From: Desmodus rotundus
Lineage: Eukaryota; Chordata; Mammalia; Chiroptera; Phyllostomidae
Assembly: GCF_022682495.2 (NCBI RefSeq)
Contig: NC_071389.1
Span: forward strand, 180,898,556-180,962,555
DNA length: 64,000 nt
Direction: 5' to 3'
In this document: one piece after another, positions 1 through 9,961 of the stretch
Position numbering within the stretch: the first letter of the stretch is position 1
How the letters are laid out: each line of letters begins with the position of its first letter
The notes under the pieces: model-generated
Told to the model about the DNA's origin: nothing
Seen by the model: only the letters and a program-made list of their open reading frames with translations
Databases searched by the model: none
Translations under genes and position numbers: made by a program

Positions 1-201
1 GAGACATGACAACTGTCACAGTATTGTGGAGCCGGGATAACTGGAAAAACCAGTGCAAACCGAGTAAGTCCAGTTTAGTTACCAGTGATGAACCCGTGCT
101 GGTTTCTTAGCTGAGACGACAGTAACATGGCAATGGAGGACGGATGGTAGCCACAGGGGGCACTGGTAGGGATATAAGGGAGCCCTATACTATCTTCGCA
201 A
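1..201 (+). mobile_element. Old L1 3' end fragment
   Basis: The sequence resembles the 3' untranslated end of ancient mammalian L1, including the conserved run ending in ACTATCTTCGCAATTTT. It is cut by the left window edge and interrupted on its right by a Ves SINE. Some L1 sequence may continue after the SINE (403-455). Confidence 0.65.
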
Positions 202-402
202 TTTTTTTTTTTGTTAAATTTTAGAGGGAGGAGAAGGGAGGGAGAAAGAGAGGGAGAGAAACATAAATCAGTTCCCTTCCTTAGGCACCCCAAATGGGGA
301 CTGAACCTGCAACCCAGGCATGTGCACCGTCTGGGAATTGAACCATTGACCTTTGGGTTTGTGGGACGAAGCCCCACCAACTGGGCCCCACCAGCCAGGG
401 CT
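202..402 (-). mobile_element. Ves-type SINE
   Basis: A poly-T run at 202-212 is followed by the purine-rich AGGGAGAAAGAGAGGGAGAG block, the tRNA-like region and the terminal CCAGCCAGGGCTC, the reverse complement of the Ves head. The copy is full length and reversed, inserted in an L1 3' end. Confidence 0.9.
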
Positions 403-420
403 CTGTAACTTTTCTAATAC

Positions 421-455
421 TAAAAGTATATCTAACATAAAAGTGTATCTAACAT
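421..455. repeat. 17-bp imperfect tandem duplication
   Basis: The string TAAAAGTATATCTAACA is followed immediately by TAAAAGTGTATCTAACA, one mismatch apart. It precedes a truncated SINE head and may be a slippage duplication. Confidence 0.75.
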
Positions 456-462
456 GAAGAGA

Positions 463-516
463 GCCCTGGCTGGTGTGGCTCAGTGGATTGAGTGCTGGCC
501 TGCAAATCAAAGATGG
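463..516 (+). mobile_element. Ves-type SINE head only (3'-truncated)
   Basis: GCCCTGGCTGGTGTGGCTCA and the following bases match the first ~50 bases of a Ves SINE (A-box region), after which the match stops. The B box, T/C-rich body and tail are absent, which is unusual because retroposition normally truncates the 5' end. Confidence 0.75.
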
Positions 517-739
517 GGCCTCTCTTTCAAGGCTTCCTGTCTGTCTCCTTCAGGAACCTGCTCCATTAATCCACCTCTTTCCTGCCTCTGTTTTATCCTT
601 TGCCAACACACATGGGCAGGTCTGTCTATCCTAAAACACCAAACAGAAAACAGAACCTCTCTTCCTTCAACCTCACTCTGAAAGGCTGCAGACAACGCCG
701 TCTTCACGTTTTCTGATCTCCCAGCAGCACGACTGTTCA

Positions 740-1085
740 TCCCTGCCTCCTCCTCACTTGCCCCATGGATGGGATTGCTCAGAGTTCCCTCCTCTTGGAA
801 TGCAGTCCTGGCCACTGAGGCCTGTTGTTTCTCCACCAAGATTTCCTCAGTCTCCTCCCAAGGAAATGCGGTCCTGTGGGCTCCACATCTGTTCTCTCCA
901 GCATCCTCAGGCACTCCCTTCCACCCATGTCTGTGCTCGTCTTGTGTCTCTAGCTAGAGCTCATGCTCCTCGAGGGCAGGGCCACTTCTTACTCATTTCA
1001 GTGGCTCTGCCACCCCATCCACATTTTGGATAAAACAGTCATTAGTAAATAATTATTCCACAAATGAATGATTGCTTCAATAAAA
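740..1085 (+). mobile_element. L2 LINE 3' fragment
   Basis: The pattern of C/T-rich text, then CTCGAGGGCAGGGCC, then an end near AATGAATGATTG and AATAAA is typical of the 3' part of ancient L2. It is diverged and non-coding. Confidence 0.65.
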
Positions 1086-1089
1086 GAGA

Positions 1090-2480
1090 ATCTCTGAAAC
1101 CCACCAGAATCTCCTCTCCTGGTCCTCCCCCCTTGGACAAGCCTCTTTGCCTACCTGGCTTTTCATCCAGACCCACCTTCTGATACCTCACAAGAGAAGT
1201 CAGCCCACAGAAAATACTGAGAAAATCCCATGAGGTTATGTGGTGAAAGTCCCAATGACATATAGGGGCAAGTCCAGCAAGTCTTTTGAAAGTTTGAGTT
1301 TATAAGCCCATGCACCGTTGTTCTCAACCCCCACAGGAGTTCAGGTAGACACTCAAGATTTCTGATGAGCACACAACACAGGTAACCCTGTCACCTGGGG
1401 CTGATGTCAACTGCAGGAGACAAGAAACATGGTACTTCCCTCAGCTTAGGCCCACAGCAAGCAGTTTCCTGATCTCTCTCACCACCCCAAACACAATGCA
1501 CTAAAAGCACCCACGCAGAGCTCAGGATTCAGTGAGTCATGGCACAGTCTCGCTACAGCTACAGGCCCAGAAACCTTACACTTAAACACACCCCTGGAGT
1601 TAAAGGAAATGGCCCCAGTTCCAAAGGAGGATTGAAAACAAATCAAAGAGTGATGCCGCATTGGGGTACCTGGCTGCTCTGGACCACGGGCCAAGTTTGC
1701 AAAACTGGTTCCAGTTAGAACCTGAGGAGCTGTTTAGTAGAGGCGATCCCTTTGAGGGAAAGATGAGGAGGCGGGATAAGAAGGAAAAGCAATTGGCTGA
1801 TGAGGACATTTCTGTGTGTGGGCGGGAGGGCACTGCATCCCGAACCTCAGGTGGAAAGCACCATGTCTGTCTGTGGGACAAATCCCACTCCAGTGAAAAT
1901 TCCTTTCGTAGCAAATGAACTGGGCGGTCTGGGTGAGACACCTCCCCTCCCAACCCTTCCCCTAGGTCCCTTCTTTTTTCTGTAACATGACCTGACTGGT
2001 CACATTTTTTTTAAAGGACAAAATACTCATTCTGCTTTCTCTTCCAGCTGTCCCAGAAAGTGGAGAGCAGATCGTTGTCCTCAGTGGTTTCCCTCCGAGG
2101 CTGGCCTCAGCCTTGTGGTTGCATCTGTCCCTGGAGGTGGGCAGTGGTGACAGGATAGGGTTAGAGAAGGTGGGAGCACTTTCTTTTTTAATGTCCCACT
2201 GTCCTCCTAGAAAGCAATGGCTATCTGGTTACTTTGGTGAGCCTGGGGTCAAAGAGATGGTACAAAAATTTTCAGTAAGAGGCAGGTGGCAATAATAGAA
2301 AGAATGGTGAGCAGGAAGCAGGAGACCTTGACTGTTACCTGTTACTTGCATGCCTGTGTCACCCAGGGTCTGGTTTACACACTGGGCGAATGTGGGAATC
2401 ACCGGGAGGAATTCAAAACACGCACCGTCTCAGCCCCATCCCAGGGGAGTCTGCGCTCCCAGGCGACTCCTTGTGCAACC
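1090..2480. other. Unannotated CD9 intron 1 stretch
   Basis: No coding exon, RNA gene or clear repeat is recognised here. Short open frames lack similarity to anything I know and lack splice-site context. Confidence 0.5.
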
Positions 2481-2484
2481 CTAT

Positions 2485-2625
2485 CAAGGAGGGCTGGACT
2501 AGTTGAAGGGCGCGGACTCAAGTCTAATTCTGGCCCTGCCACCTAGGAGTTGTATGGTACTACACACTTTGCTTAGCTTCTTTGAACCTTAGTGTTCTCA
2601 TTTGTTTAAAAAAAAAAAAATTGTC
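2485..2625 (+). repeat. MIR SINE remnant
   Basis: The core string GACTCAAGTCTAATTCTGGC with CTGCCACCTAG, followed by a TTTGAACCTTAGTGTTCTCA-like segment, matches the MIR core in sense orientation. It is followed by an A-run and T-run. Confidence 0.65.
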
Positions 2626-2629
2626 TGAT

Positions 2630-4060
2630 TTTTTTTCCCGCCTTTGAACCTGTCCCGCCTTTGACCTAGGCAGAAGGTGAACGTTAAATGGGGGTACTGC
2701 ATATAAATCACTCCAAAAATGGTGAAGTGCTACACCCAGACAAATTCTGTAGGGAAAAAAGTGGTAACAACAACGACAATGACCCTTGAGAAAGACATGA
2801 GCTGACAGTGGGGCGATTCACGGCACTTGGCGGACGCTGGCTGCATGTCCTCCTATGATCTGAGGAGGTGGCTGGGCAGGAGCAAGGCGATTTAGGGCAC
2901 TGGGGTTCTATTTTCTGGTTTCTGTGAGAGTCAGTGAGTGCGGTGTGGTGGGGGAGGTGGGTAAATTTACCTTCTTCACACCCATACACCGCCTCTGGAG
3001 CTCCGCTAGATCAGATGGGAACAGCCAAAGAAAAGTGGGGAAGGAAGGTTAAAGGGAGATTGTTGACTAAGACTGGAGGCCTCTGTCCTTGCTTGGATCA
3101 CAGACTGCCTTCTGTGGGTGCGTTAACTCTGCAGACAGGAGTTATTAAAGGAGCTGATCCCAGAGAGGCAGGGCATTTTACCTCTCTACTTCCTCCCTTC
3201 AGTAAGGTATGCATCAGCCTGGGTTTTTTTGTTTTGTTTTTTAATGTACTGGACTTGACAGACCTCTTGACATGGTTGCCCTCGGTGCCCATGAAATCAG
3301 CAAGAGACTGAATACCGAGGATGCAATTTCCCCTACCAGTCTTTTCTGGGGCCCAAAACACCATCACGCTTTAAGAAAGCCTCAGAAGTGGAGATAAGGG
3401 CCTCTATGTTCACACAGGCTTCAACAGTTAAAAACAAGTCAGGCCACCCAGACCTGTGGGCTCCCGGCCTCACCCATCTCCATGGCAACCCTGGCTCACC
3501 ACTGAATGCCAAGCCTCGGATGGGCTGATTCACCATCAGGAGGCTGGTCCTGGCACTGCCAGCAAGAACAAACAGGCGCCGGAGCCCCACTGCCTCTCCT
3601 AATCCAGTCCTGTAGTAGCTTCTTCCCCCAGCTCTCAGTGAAGGCTGGAGCTGTTGTCTTCGGAAGGGCAAAGCTGCTTGGGCAGGAACAGAGGTCTCGG
3701 AGCCCCCCTTATCCAGTCCCACCCACAGTAAAACCACCACCAAAACCAAATGTCACTCTGTTCAGCAGCAAAACCTGCCGTGGTTTGCTTGCATTAAAGA
3801 TTACAGTAAACTGTTAGTTCATAGCAAAATGTAAAGAAACCAGGGATATCACCAACTTTAGTGCTATCTATTAGAGATGAGTTGAAAAGCCCAGAAATCA
3901 CAGTTCTGGAGAACAAGGACCCCAGTGAGTGTGAACATCCTGGGGGCCACTTTGCTCCTCTAGGCAACCTCTGCTTTTGGGGCTTCTACTGAGCTCCCCA
4001 TCGGAGGGCAGTGTCCAAATATACAGAAGCTGGTATCCTCAAAGGCCACTGGAAAACTTT
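2630..4060. other. Unannotated CD9 intron 1 stretch
   Basis: I see nothing coding and no clear mobile element in this 1.4-kb interval. GC content is moderate and there is a short T-rich run near 3222-3243. Confidence 0.45.
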
Positions 4061-4069
4061 TTTCTAGGC

Positions 4070-4225
4070 CAGTGGTTCTCCCATGTGGTCTCCAGACCAG
4101 CTGCAGCAGCAGCAGCACCTGGGAACTCAGTCAATGAGAAAGGTGAGTGGGGTGGGGCCCAGCCATCTGTGTTTTAACAAGTGCCCGGGATGATTCTGAT
4201 GCTTGCTCAAGTTTGACAACCACTG
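4070..4225 (+). mobile_element. MER5A-like non-autonomous hAT (Charlie) element
   Basis: The element opens with CAGTGGTTCTC and closes with TTTGACAACCACTG, the inverted terminal repeats of MER5A. The interior contains the diagnostic TCTGTGTTTTAACAAG. Diverged 8-bp flanks (TTCTAGGC and CCCTAGGG) may be the duplicated target. It is non-coding. Confidence 0.85.
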
Positions 4226-4234
4226 CCCTAGGGC

Positions 4235-5030
4235 TTCATATAAAATGCCCAACAACCGGGTAGCGTGGAAAATCTCTAGCTGGGGGTTCTGAACCCAGAG
4301 GCCAGCTTCCTAAATGCCAGTGGGGAAGGGCATACAGCCGTGGGGCGAGTGTGTGTGTGAGTTTTCTCTGGGCTCAAGGTTCTTCTGTGTGTGTCAGGGA
4401 GAGACCACAGGCTCCACCCAGCAGGGAGCAGAACCTCACCATTTCACTTTACACTGTGGAATCTGGGGAGTGTGGCTCAAATGCCCCCTCCGCCCCCCTT
4501 GGCACACGGGGACTCAGCCTAAGGACCATTGCTGCACGGAGACTGTTGAGGGGAGGACACAGGACAACTGAGCCGGGAGGAAACAAGGCAGTCACTGGCA
4601 GGACAACGCCACCTTGAACCCACTGAGCCTGGAAGTCATAGTAAATGGTTCACGTTAGAACCTGCACCCGGCTTTCAAAAGCACATTCCCTGCACAAGTT
4701 CAGCCCTGCGAACGCTCCTCCCCAAGAAGCCAAAACACCTCCTGCTGCGTCTGAAGCAGGATACCCTTGGTAAAAACTTCACCCTGACTTCTGCAGATTG
4801 TGTCTCCTTAGGCCAGGCTGTGTATGAGAGTGGATTCTTCTTCAAAACATCCTAAATTAAAAAAAAAATTTTTTTTAAAGAATACATGCAGAGGCTGATG
4901 GTCAATGACGTGGTAGGTTATCTAGTTTTACTGTTAACCTGACTCCTGGCAGCCTTTTTGTCCATTAGCAGCCAGCCCCCCCAGAGGCTAGGGAAAGGAA
5001 AATAAGCAATATAATAAAAGTAGCAATTAT
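4235..5030. other. Unannotated CD9 intron 1 stretch
   Basis: No gene or recognisable element is visible. It holds an A/T homopolymer patch at about 4857-4880. Confidence 0.45.
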
Positions 5031-5150
5031 TATCTCTGTGTGTCCCACATTGCAGGAGGTGATTTATGTATATTATCTCATTTAATCCGCTCGTCACTCT
5101 TATTTTATAGATGAAACAGGCTCTGAGAGGTTAAGCAACAACAATTTGCT
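5030..5150 (-). repeat. MIR SINE remnant
   Basis: The strings TTATCTCATTTAATCC and ATAGATGAAACAGGCTCTGA followed by GAGAGGTTAAGC are the reverse complement of the MIR 3' and core regions. Confidence 0.7.
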
Positions 5151-5154
5151 GGAA

Positions 5155-5672
5155 ACAGCCCAGGCAGCAGAAGGCAGAGCTCAGGATGGGTGGCGGGCCA
5201 CGCAGACGGCTCAGGGCTGCCCTCTTCCCGGCACTGAGCTGCGCACTGTGCTGCCTGGTGTAGGGGAGAATGGGAATGCCGAAGAACTTTTCTTGAAAAA
5301 AGGAGGGTGGTTTGGACATGTTGAATTTGGCAACATGCTGACCTAAAGCTCACTCTGCCTGCTGCAGCTAGGTGACTCAGATTCAGGGCACCAACCCCAG
5401 CTGAGGGGAAGGCCAAGAGGCGAGGAAGGCACTGACCACTAATTTCTCGTTGGGGTTTCTCTCTCTTCCTATTTTGAGCCCTGGAGAGGTGGTGGTCTCA
5501 AGCCCACAGTCATTGGGTCCCAGGGACAGGGCACCCCTTAGGGCTATCTCTCCCTTTCTTTTCTTTCCCTGGTGTCCACACAAGCAATAGTGACTTTGGC
5601 TCTGCCCTCCCCTGGGACCTGCTTCATGGTGTCAAAAAAGTTCTAGATAAAAGGGATTCATCCCTCCCCCAC
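5155..5672. other. Unannotated CD9 intron 1 stretch
   Basis: The interval is non-repetitive as far as I can see and has no exon-like feature. Open frames here are short and unsupported. Confidence 0.4.
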
Positions 5673-5674
5673 CT

Positions 5675-5881
5675 TTTTAAAAGATTTTATTTATTTATTT
5701 TAGAGAGGGGAAGGGAGGGAGGAAGAGAGGGAGAGAAACATCAATGTGTGGTTGCCTCTTGCACACCCCCTACTGGGGACCTAGCTGGCAACCCAAGCAT
5801 ATGCCCTAGATTGGGAATCGAACCAGTGACCCTTTGGGTTTGCAGGCCATTCACTCAATCCACTGAGCCACACCCGCCAGT
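5675..5881 (-). mobile_element. Ves-type SINE
   Basis: The copy runs from the reversed A-rich tail (AAAGATTTTATTTATTTATT) through the GAGAGGGAGAGAAACATCAA block to the reversed head (CACTGAGCCACACCCGCCAG). Possible target duplications are GATTCATCCCTCCC on the left and GATCCATCTCC on the right. Confidence 0.9.
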
Positions 5882-5889
5882 GATCCATC

Positions 5890-6295
5890 TCCTTTTGAAA
5901 ACACAAGTGAGCTGAAGGAGAGGTGTTAAGGCCACCCACCCTTCTTGGTTTGGAAGCAGAATAGATTTCTTCTTATGATTCTTGTTGTTAAATTCCCAGT
6001 GAGACTCCAAAAAGGAGCCTCTCCCCACTGGGCAGCCTTATGGGGCTATTTCCAGCAAAGTGCAAAACCAGTCCCTCTCCTCATCCACCTTTCCCAGACC
6101 GGAAAAATCTCCGAAAGACAAGTCTGCTAATTCATCTTCTAAAAGGAAGGAAGCCTAGTGGGAAAATTGCAGCTTTGAGCAATCCTGAGCAACGTGGCTT
6201 TACAGAACTGGAGCAATAGGCTATGGATGAGTGTGAAGGTTTAGGACAACCTTGACCTCTGAAAAATTTTGAGAGGTGTTATGATAACTCCACAG
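5890..6295. other. Unannotated CD9 intron 1 stretch
   Basis: I recognise no gene or mobile element here. Confidence 0.4.
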
Positions 6296-6299
6296 CAGC

Positions 6300-6470
6300 T
6301 GCGGAAGCTGACACCTGAGCTCTTTCCATGAGCCAGGCAGCACAATAACGGCTTTACATTAAACATCCCATTATTCCTCCTCATGACCCTAAGACTTTGG
6401 TTCTATTATTGCCTCCATTGTCCAAATAAGGCAAGTGAGGCTTAAGGAGTCACCAGTTCACTGCTGGGAA
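6300..6470 (-). repeat. MIR SINE remnant
   Basis: ATGAGCCAGGCAGCACAATA, then TTTACATTAAAC, then TCCAAATAAGGCAAGTGAGG follow the order of a reversed MIR. Confidence 0.65.
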
Positions 6471-6474
6471 TCTT

Positions 6475-7165
6475 CACTTGTATCGAGTCAACTGCCCCCT
6501 CCCCTGACAATCACTATGTGTGTGTTACTACATGTTGTACGTGTGTGTGTTGCTACATACATGTTGCTCTCTTCCACATCATGGCAGGTTGGGAGGTTGA
6601 CAACAAGAAAAAATCCAACCATCCTCGAGAAGCCAGAAGCCAGGTCTTTGGGGAAGCCGACTCCTGCCTTTGTGGCCACATCAGCGCCCTACACACTGAG
6701 AAAATGATGTCATGCACCTTACCACCTATATAATTCAACATTAAAAAAATCAAAATATAAAATTAGTATACACAAGTTCCAAAAAGTGGTTACTTGGCCC
6801 ACAATTCCTTGGGATTGCCTGCATTGCTGGCATCCTAAGCACAAACTCAGCCTGCCCATGACCCTGCACAACCTCCTTTTCTAGGGATTCTAGGGCACTT
6901 AGGAGCCCCCTGGAGGGAGCGGTGATGGAGGCTCAATAGCTACAGCTTGTGGGTGCTGTCCTCTCCCTATGCCTGGCCCTCCTGAGCAATTGTGTTTGAA
7001 TGTTTAATTCTGGGCTCAAGCTGGTACAGTGATAATGGGCACATGCCCTGTGGGAGCGGGTGGAGAGTTCCCAGGGAGAAGACGAGTCCTACGGCGAGGC
7101 TGTGACAACCCCTTTGGAACTTAAGCGTGCTGGTGGGACTGCCTGACACCCTTCGAAGTCATTAT
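6475..7165. other. Unannotated CD9 intron 1 stretch with a short TG-rich patch
   Basis: A TG-rich microsatellite-like patch lies at about 6516-6553. The rest shows no exon, RNA gene or clear repeat. Confidence 0.4.
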
Positions 7166-7270
7166 GACCATCCCCACTTGAGATGAGGAAAACAGGCTAA
7201 GAGAGGTAAACTAACTTGGCCAGGGTTGCACAGCAGGTCTGGAGTGACTTAGCTATCAGCTGACTCCTTC
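7165..7270 (-). repeat. MIR SINE remnant
   Basis: AGATGAGGAAAACAGGCTAA followed by GAGAGGTAAACTAACTTGGC and a GCACAGCAGGTCTGGAG core is a reversed MIR. Confidence 0.7.
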
Positions 7271-7472
7271 TGTCACGTGTGCCTCACCCCTGGTGAAAGG
7301 GAGGTAGCTTGGTCTCGTCTCTGAAGTGTGGCAGAGGATGAAGGGCCTTGTAAACTTTTTCTCAGCATACTTTTATGGAAATTAGGGAGTGACCTGGTCT
7401 GAATAAGTTCAAGTATTGAGAAATCCTCCATACCAAGAACAAAGTCAGCTTCTCTTAAAAGACAGAGCCCTT

Positions 7473-7644
7473 GGGCCTGGCCGGGTAGCTCAGTTGTCGC
7501 AAGCACCGTCCTGATGTGCCAAGGTTGCAGGTTTGATCTTTGGTCCCAGCACACATGAGAGCCAGCCAATGAATAAATACATGGATGGGTGGAATAACAA
7601 ATCCATGTTTCTCTTTCTCTCAAATCAATAACTTAATAAAACCC
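7473..7644 (+). mobile_element. Older Ves-related tRNA SINE with target-site duplication
   Basis: The head GGCCGGGTAGCTCAGTTG with a B-box GGTTTGATCTTTGG is tRNA-like, followed by AATAAATACATGGATGGGTG, a T/C-rich segment and AATAAAAC. It differs from the other copies and looks like a second Ves subfamily. The 10-bp duplication CAGAGCCCTT flanks it at 7463-7472 and 7645-7654. Confidence 0.88.
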
Positions 7645-7659
7645 CAGAGCCCTTATTCT

Positions 7660-8265
7660 GCCTAAGAGAGGAGAAAACCTTCAGCTAATATAATGTGCTG
7701 GTGTTAAGTAGCTGGGGGCTGAGGGATTGGGAGGGAAGGCCTGTGCCCAAGGTAACCTCTCTCTAAACAAGCAATCTCATTTCAAGTTTCCATCGCCTGC
7801 TTGCCAGACATGTAGTATATACTAGCCAGCCCATAAATCCATTTTCTGCTGAAAGTAGGCATTCTGATCTTAACCAAAATTGTCTGATGTGGAGGACTGT
7901 TTGGGGATGTTTTGCTTTAAATCCATTTGTTTCCATTGCGTGTGCCTCACTGAGATATCCCGCGGTCACAAACACTCTTGCTTATGCACCTTAGCCCTGT
8001 GAACCAGCTAGTTCTCATTCCATCCATGGAACGGGTTACCAGTCGCCTGCATGGCTCCGAGTAGTGGAAGATGCCCCTTCTTTTACACATTGCAAGCAAT
8101 GCCATGTGGCACATGGATTGGCAGTGTTGGCAAATGGCCCTCCTGCTCCATCAGAGGTCATTCTGAGTACCAAGCCAGCAAGGAGTCAAGAGTCACGGTT
8201 CCCAAACTGCTCTGTCTAACCTACGACCTGCCCTATCCCTGCTTTCACTTTAGGTCTCTTAATTA
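7660..8265. other. Unannotated CD9 intron 1 stretch
   Basis: No coding or RNA feature and no clear repeat is recognised. Confidence 0.4.
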
Positions 8266-8500
8266 TTAGATAGCAAGCACCCCAATATTTGCTATGTCCC
8301 ACATTCCATTCAAAGCACTTCTCCTGTATTATTTAAGTTCCACAAAAGACCCGCCCCATAGGTAGCATTAACTTCCATGTTTTTAGAGGAGAAAACTTGA
8401 GCACAGAAGTTAAGCAGCTTCTCTGAGATCACTTGGCAAATAAGTGGCTGAGTTAGAACTTGAACCCCAAGTAGTCTGAGTACAAAGCCCAAATTTTCAA
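8265..8500 (-). repeat. MIR SINE, nearly full length
   Basis: The order TTTGCTATGTCCCACATTCC, CAAAGCACTTCTCC, GAGGAGAAAACTTGAGCACA, then AGTTAGAACTTGAACCCCAA matches a long reversed MIR from tail to tRNA-derived head. Confidence 0.75.
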
Positions 8501-8504
8501 TCAT

Positions 8505-9630
8505 TTTGCTAAACTTTTTGTCTTTTTGATCCATTTTGTGAATTTCAGAACCTAATTGTTTCACTTGTGTCTTTCCTGCCCCACAGCCACATCTGATCCC
8601 ATATTAAAAGTGCCATCTTCTATTCTTATGGGTCCCATGATAGCCCACCTGCAAGAGCAGAGGGCCTACTCTCTGACAAGAAGGCACCTGCAAAGCCACG
8701 TGGCCCACAGGTGCAATCTGCCACAGGCAGAGCCCCAGGTGGACAGGATATAGAGAGAGTGCCTGCACCTTCTCCTGCTGGCCTCTGCCAGAGAGCTTCG
8801 CCACACCCTTGTTGCACTGGCCAGGAAGTCAGCAGGGACACAAGCACCTGTCTGGGAAACAGCTTCTCAGAGTAACTTGGCACATTTTCTTCTTGTCCTC
8901 ACTTCAGTACTACTGCCGGCCTGACAAGTGCAGATGCTGTTGCAGCTGCCCACTGGCCACTGTGTCCACAGGTGAGGCTGTGGTCCATCAAGTGGCCAGT
9001 GTCCCTGTATCCCCTACAGGAATGACCCCAAGGTGGGACCCAGAGCCATTGCCCTGTCCACACAGCACCATCCTGCCAGCAAAGGGAAGAGATAGCATCA
9101 CTGCGGGTCTGGGCCTAGGATCCTGGGGGACACCTACAACGTGAGGATAAGGCCAGCTTCCCATAATACTCAGCGTCCCTCCTTAAATTATTAGAGGTAA
9201 TGTAATTTCCATTTGAAATGAGTTTTCTGGTCTGTGGGAGAGCAGATGCTATCTGGTTTTAGTCAGGGCCATAACTTCATTGGAGGGGGAAAGTAGAGCA
9301 TGAGTAGATTTCCCCAGGCTGTAGAGAGAAAGCTTTAAAAAGTCTGAGTGTAACATTGGAATCCACAATCCCACATCGCAAGAAGCAAGTCATTCACGTT
9401 GCATTGGGGTGAGCAGGAGGAAGACCCTCACAGGAAGGGTTTCCTGCCTCTGGAGTGCACATTCTGCTCTGGGAGAGCAGAGCTCCTCAGGATCAGGGCT
9501 GCTGAGGGGGCTTGCCCCTGAGCAGGGAGGGGCACTGATGTGAGGTGCACACGCAGACAGGCACACTGTGATTCCTCACCGAGAAGGGAAGAGGTGATTC
9601 TGATTTGGAGCTGTGAATAACTACATCTTG
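8505..9630. other. Unannotated CD9 intron 1 stretch
   Basis: I see no recognisable element. A Cys-rich open frame near 8900-8960 sits between a pyrimidine tract ending in CAG and a GTGAGG, which superficially resembles an exon, but the product is unknown and I do not call it. Confidence 0.4.
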
Positions 9631-9631
9631 G

Positions 9632-9960
9632 TCTGCTTGAGCTACTATAACAAAGTACCACAGACTGGGTGGCTTACAAATGACAATAATTTGTTTTTCA
9701 TAGTTCTAGAAGCTGGGGAGTCCAAGGTCAAGGTGCCAGCAGTTCTGTTATCTGGTGAGGAACTGCGTCCTGGTTCACGGAGGGCTGTCTTCTTGCTGTA
9801 ATCACACGTGGCAGAAGGAAAGAGGGCGCTCTCTAGGGCCTCGTCTTCTAAGGGCACTAATGCTATTCATGAGGGCTCCATCTTCATGACCCGATCATCT
9901 CCAAAGGCAGCCAGCCGCTCACACATGAATTTTGGGGAGACACACTCAGTCTATAGAAAG
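9632..9960 (-). mobile_element. MaLR-type LTR (MLT1/MST-like), reversed
   Basis: The run CTACTATAACAAAGTACCAC, ACAGACTGGGTGGCTTACAA, TGCCAGCAGTTCTGTTATCT and the final AATTTTGGGGAGACACACTC matches the reverse complement of ERVL-MaLR LTRs. It is a non-coding solo LTR; the subfamily is uncertain. Confidence 0.8.
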
Positions 9961-9961
9961 C

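Noticed and set aside
463..516. tRNA gene in the Ves heads (here and in other copies)
   Set aside because: A and B box-like strings are present, but the sequences do not fold into a full cloverleaf and continue into SINE bodies, so they are tRNA-derived repeats.
8880..8975. Exon-like segment with pyrimidine tract, CAG and a following GTGAGG
   Set aside because: The encoded Cys-rich peptide is not part of CD9 and matches nothing known to me; such splice-like signals occur often by chance.
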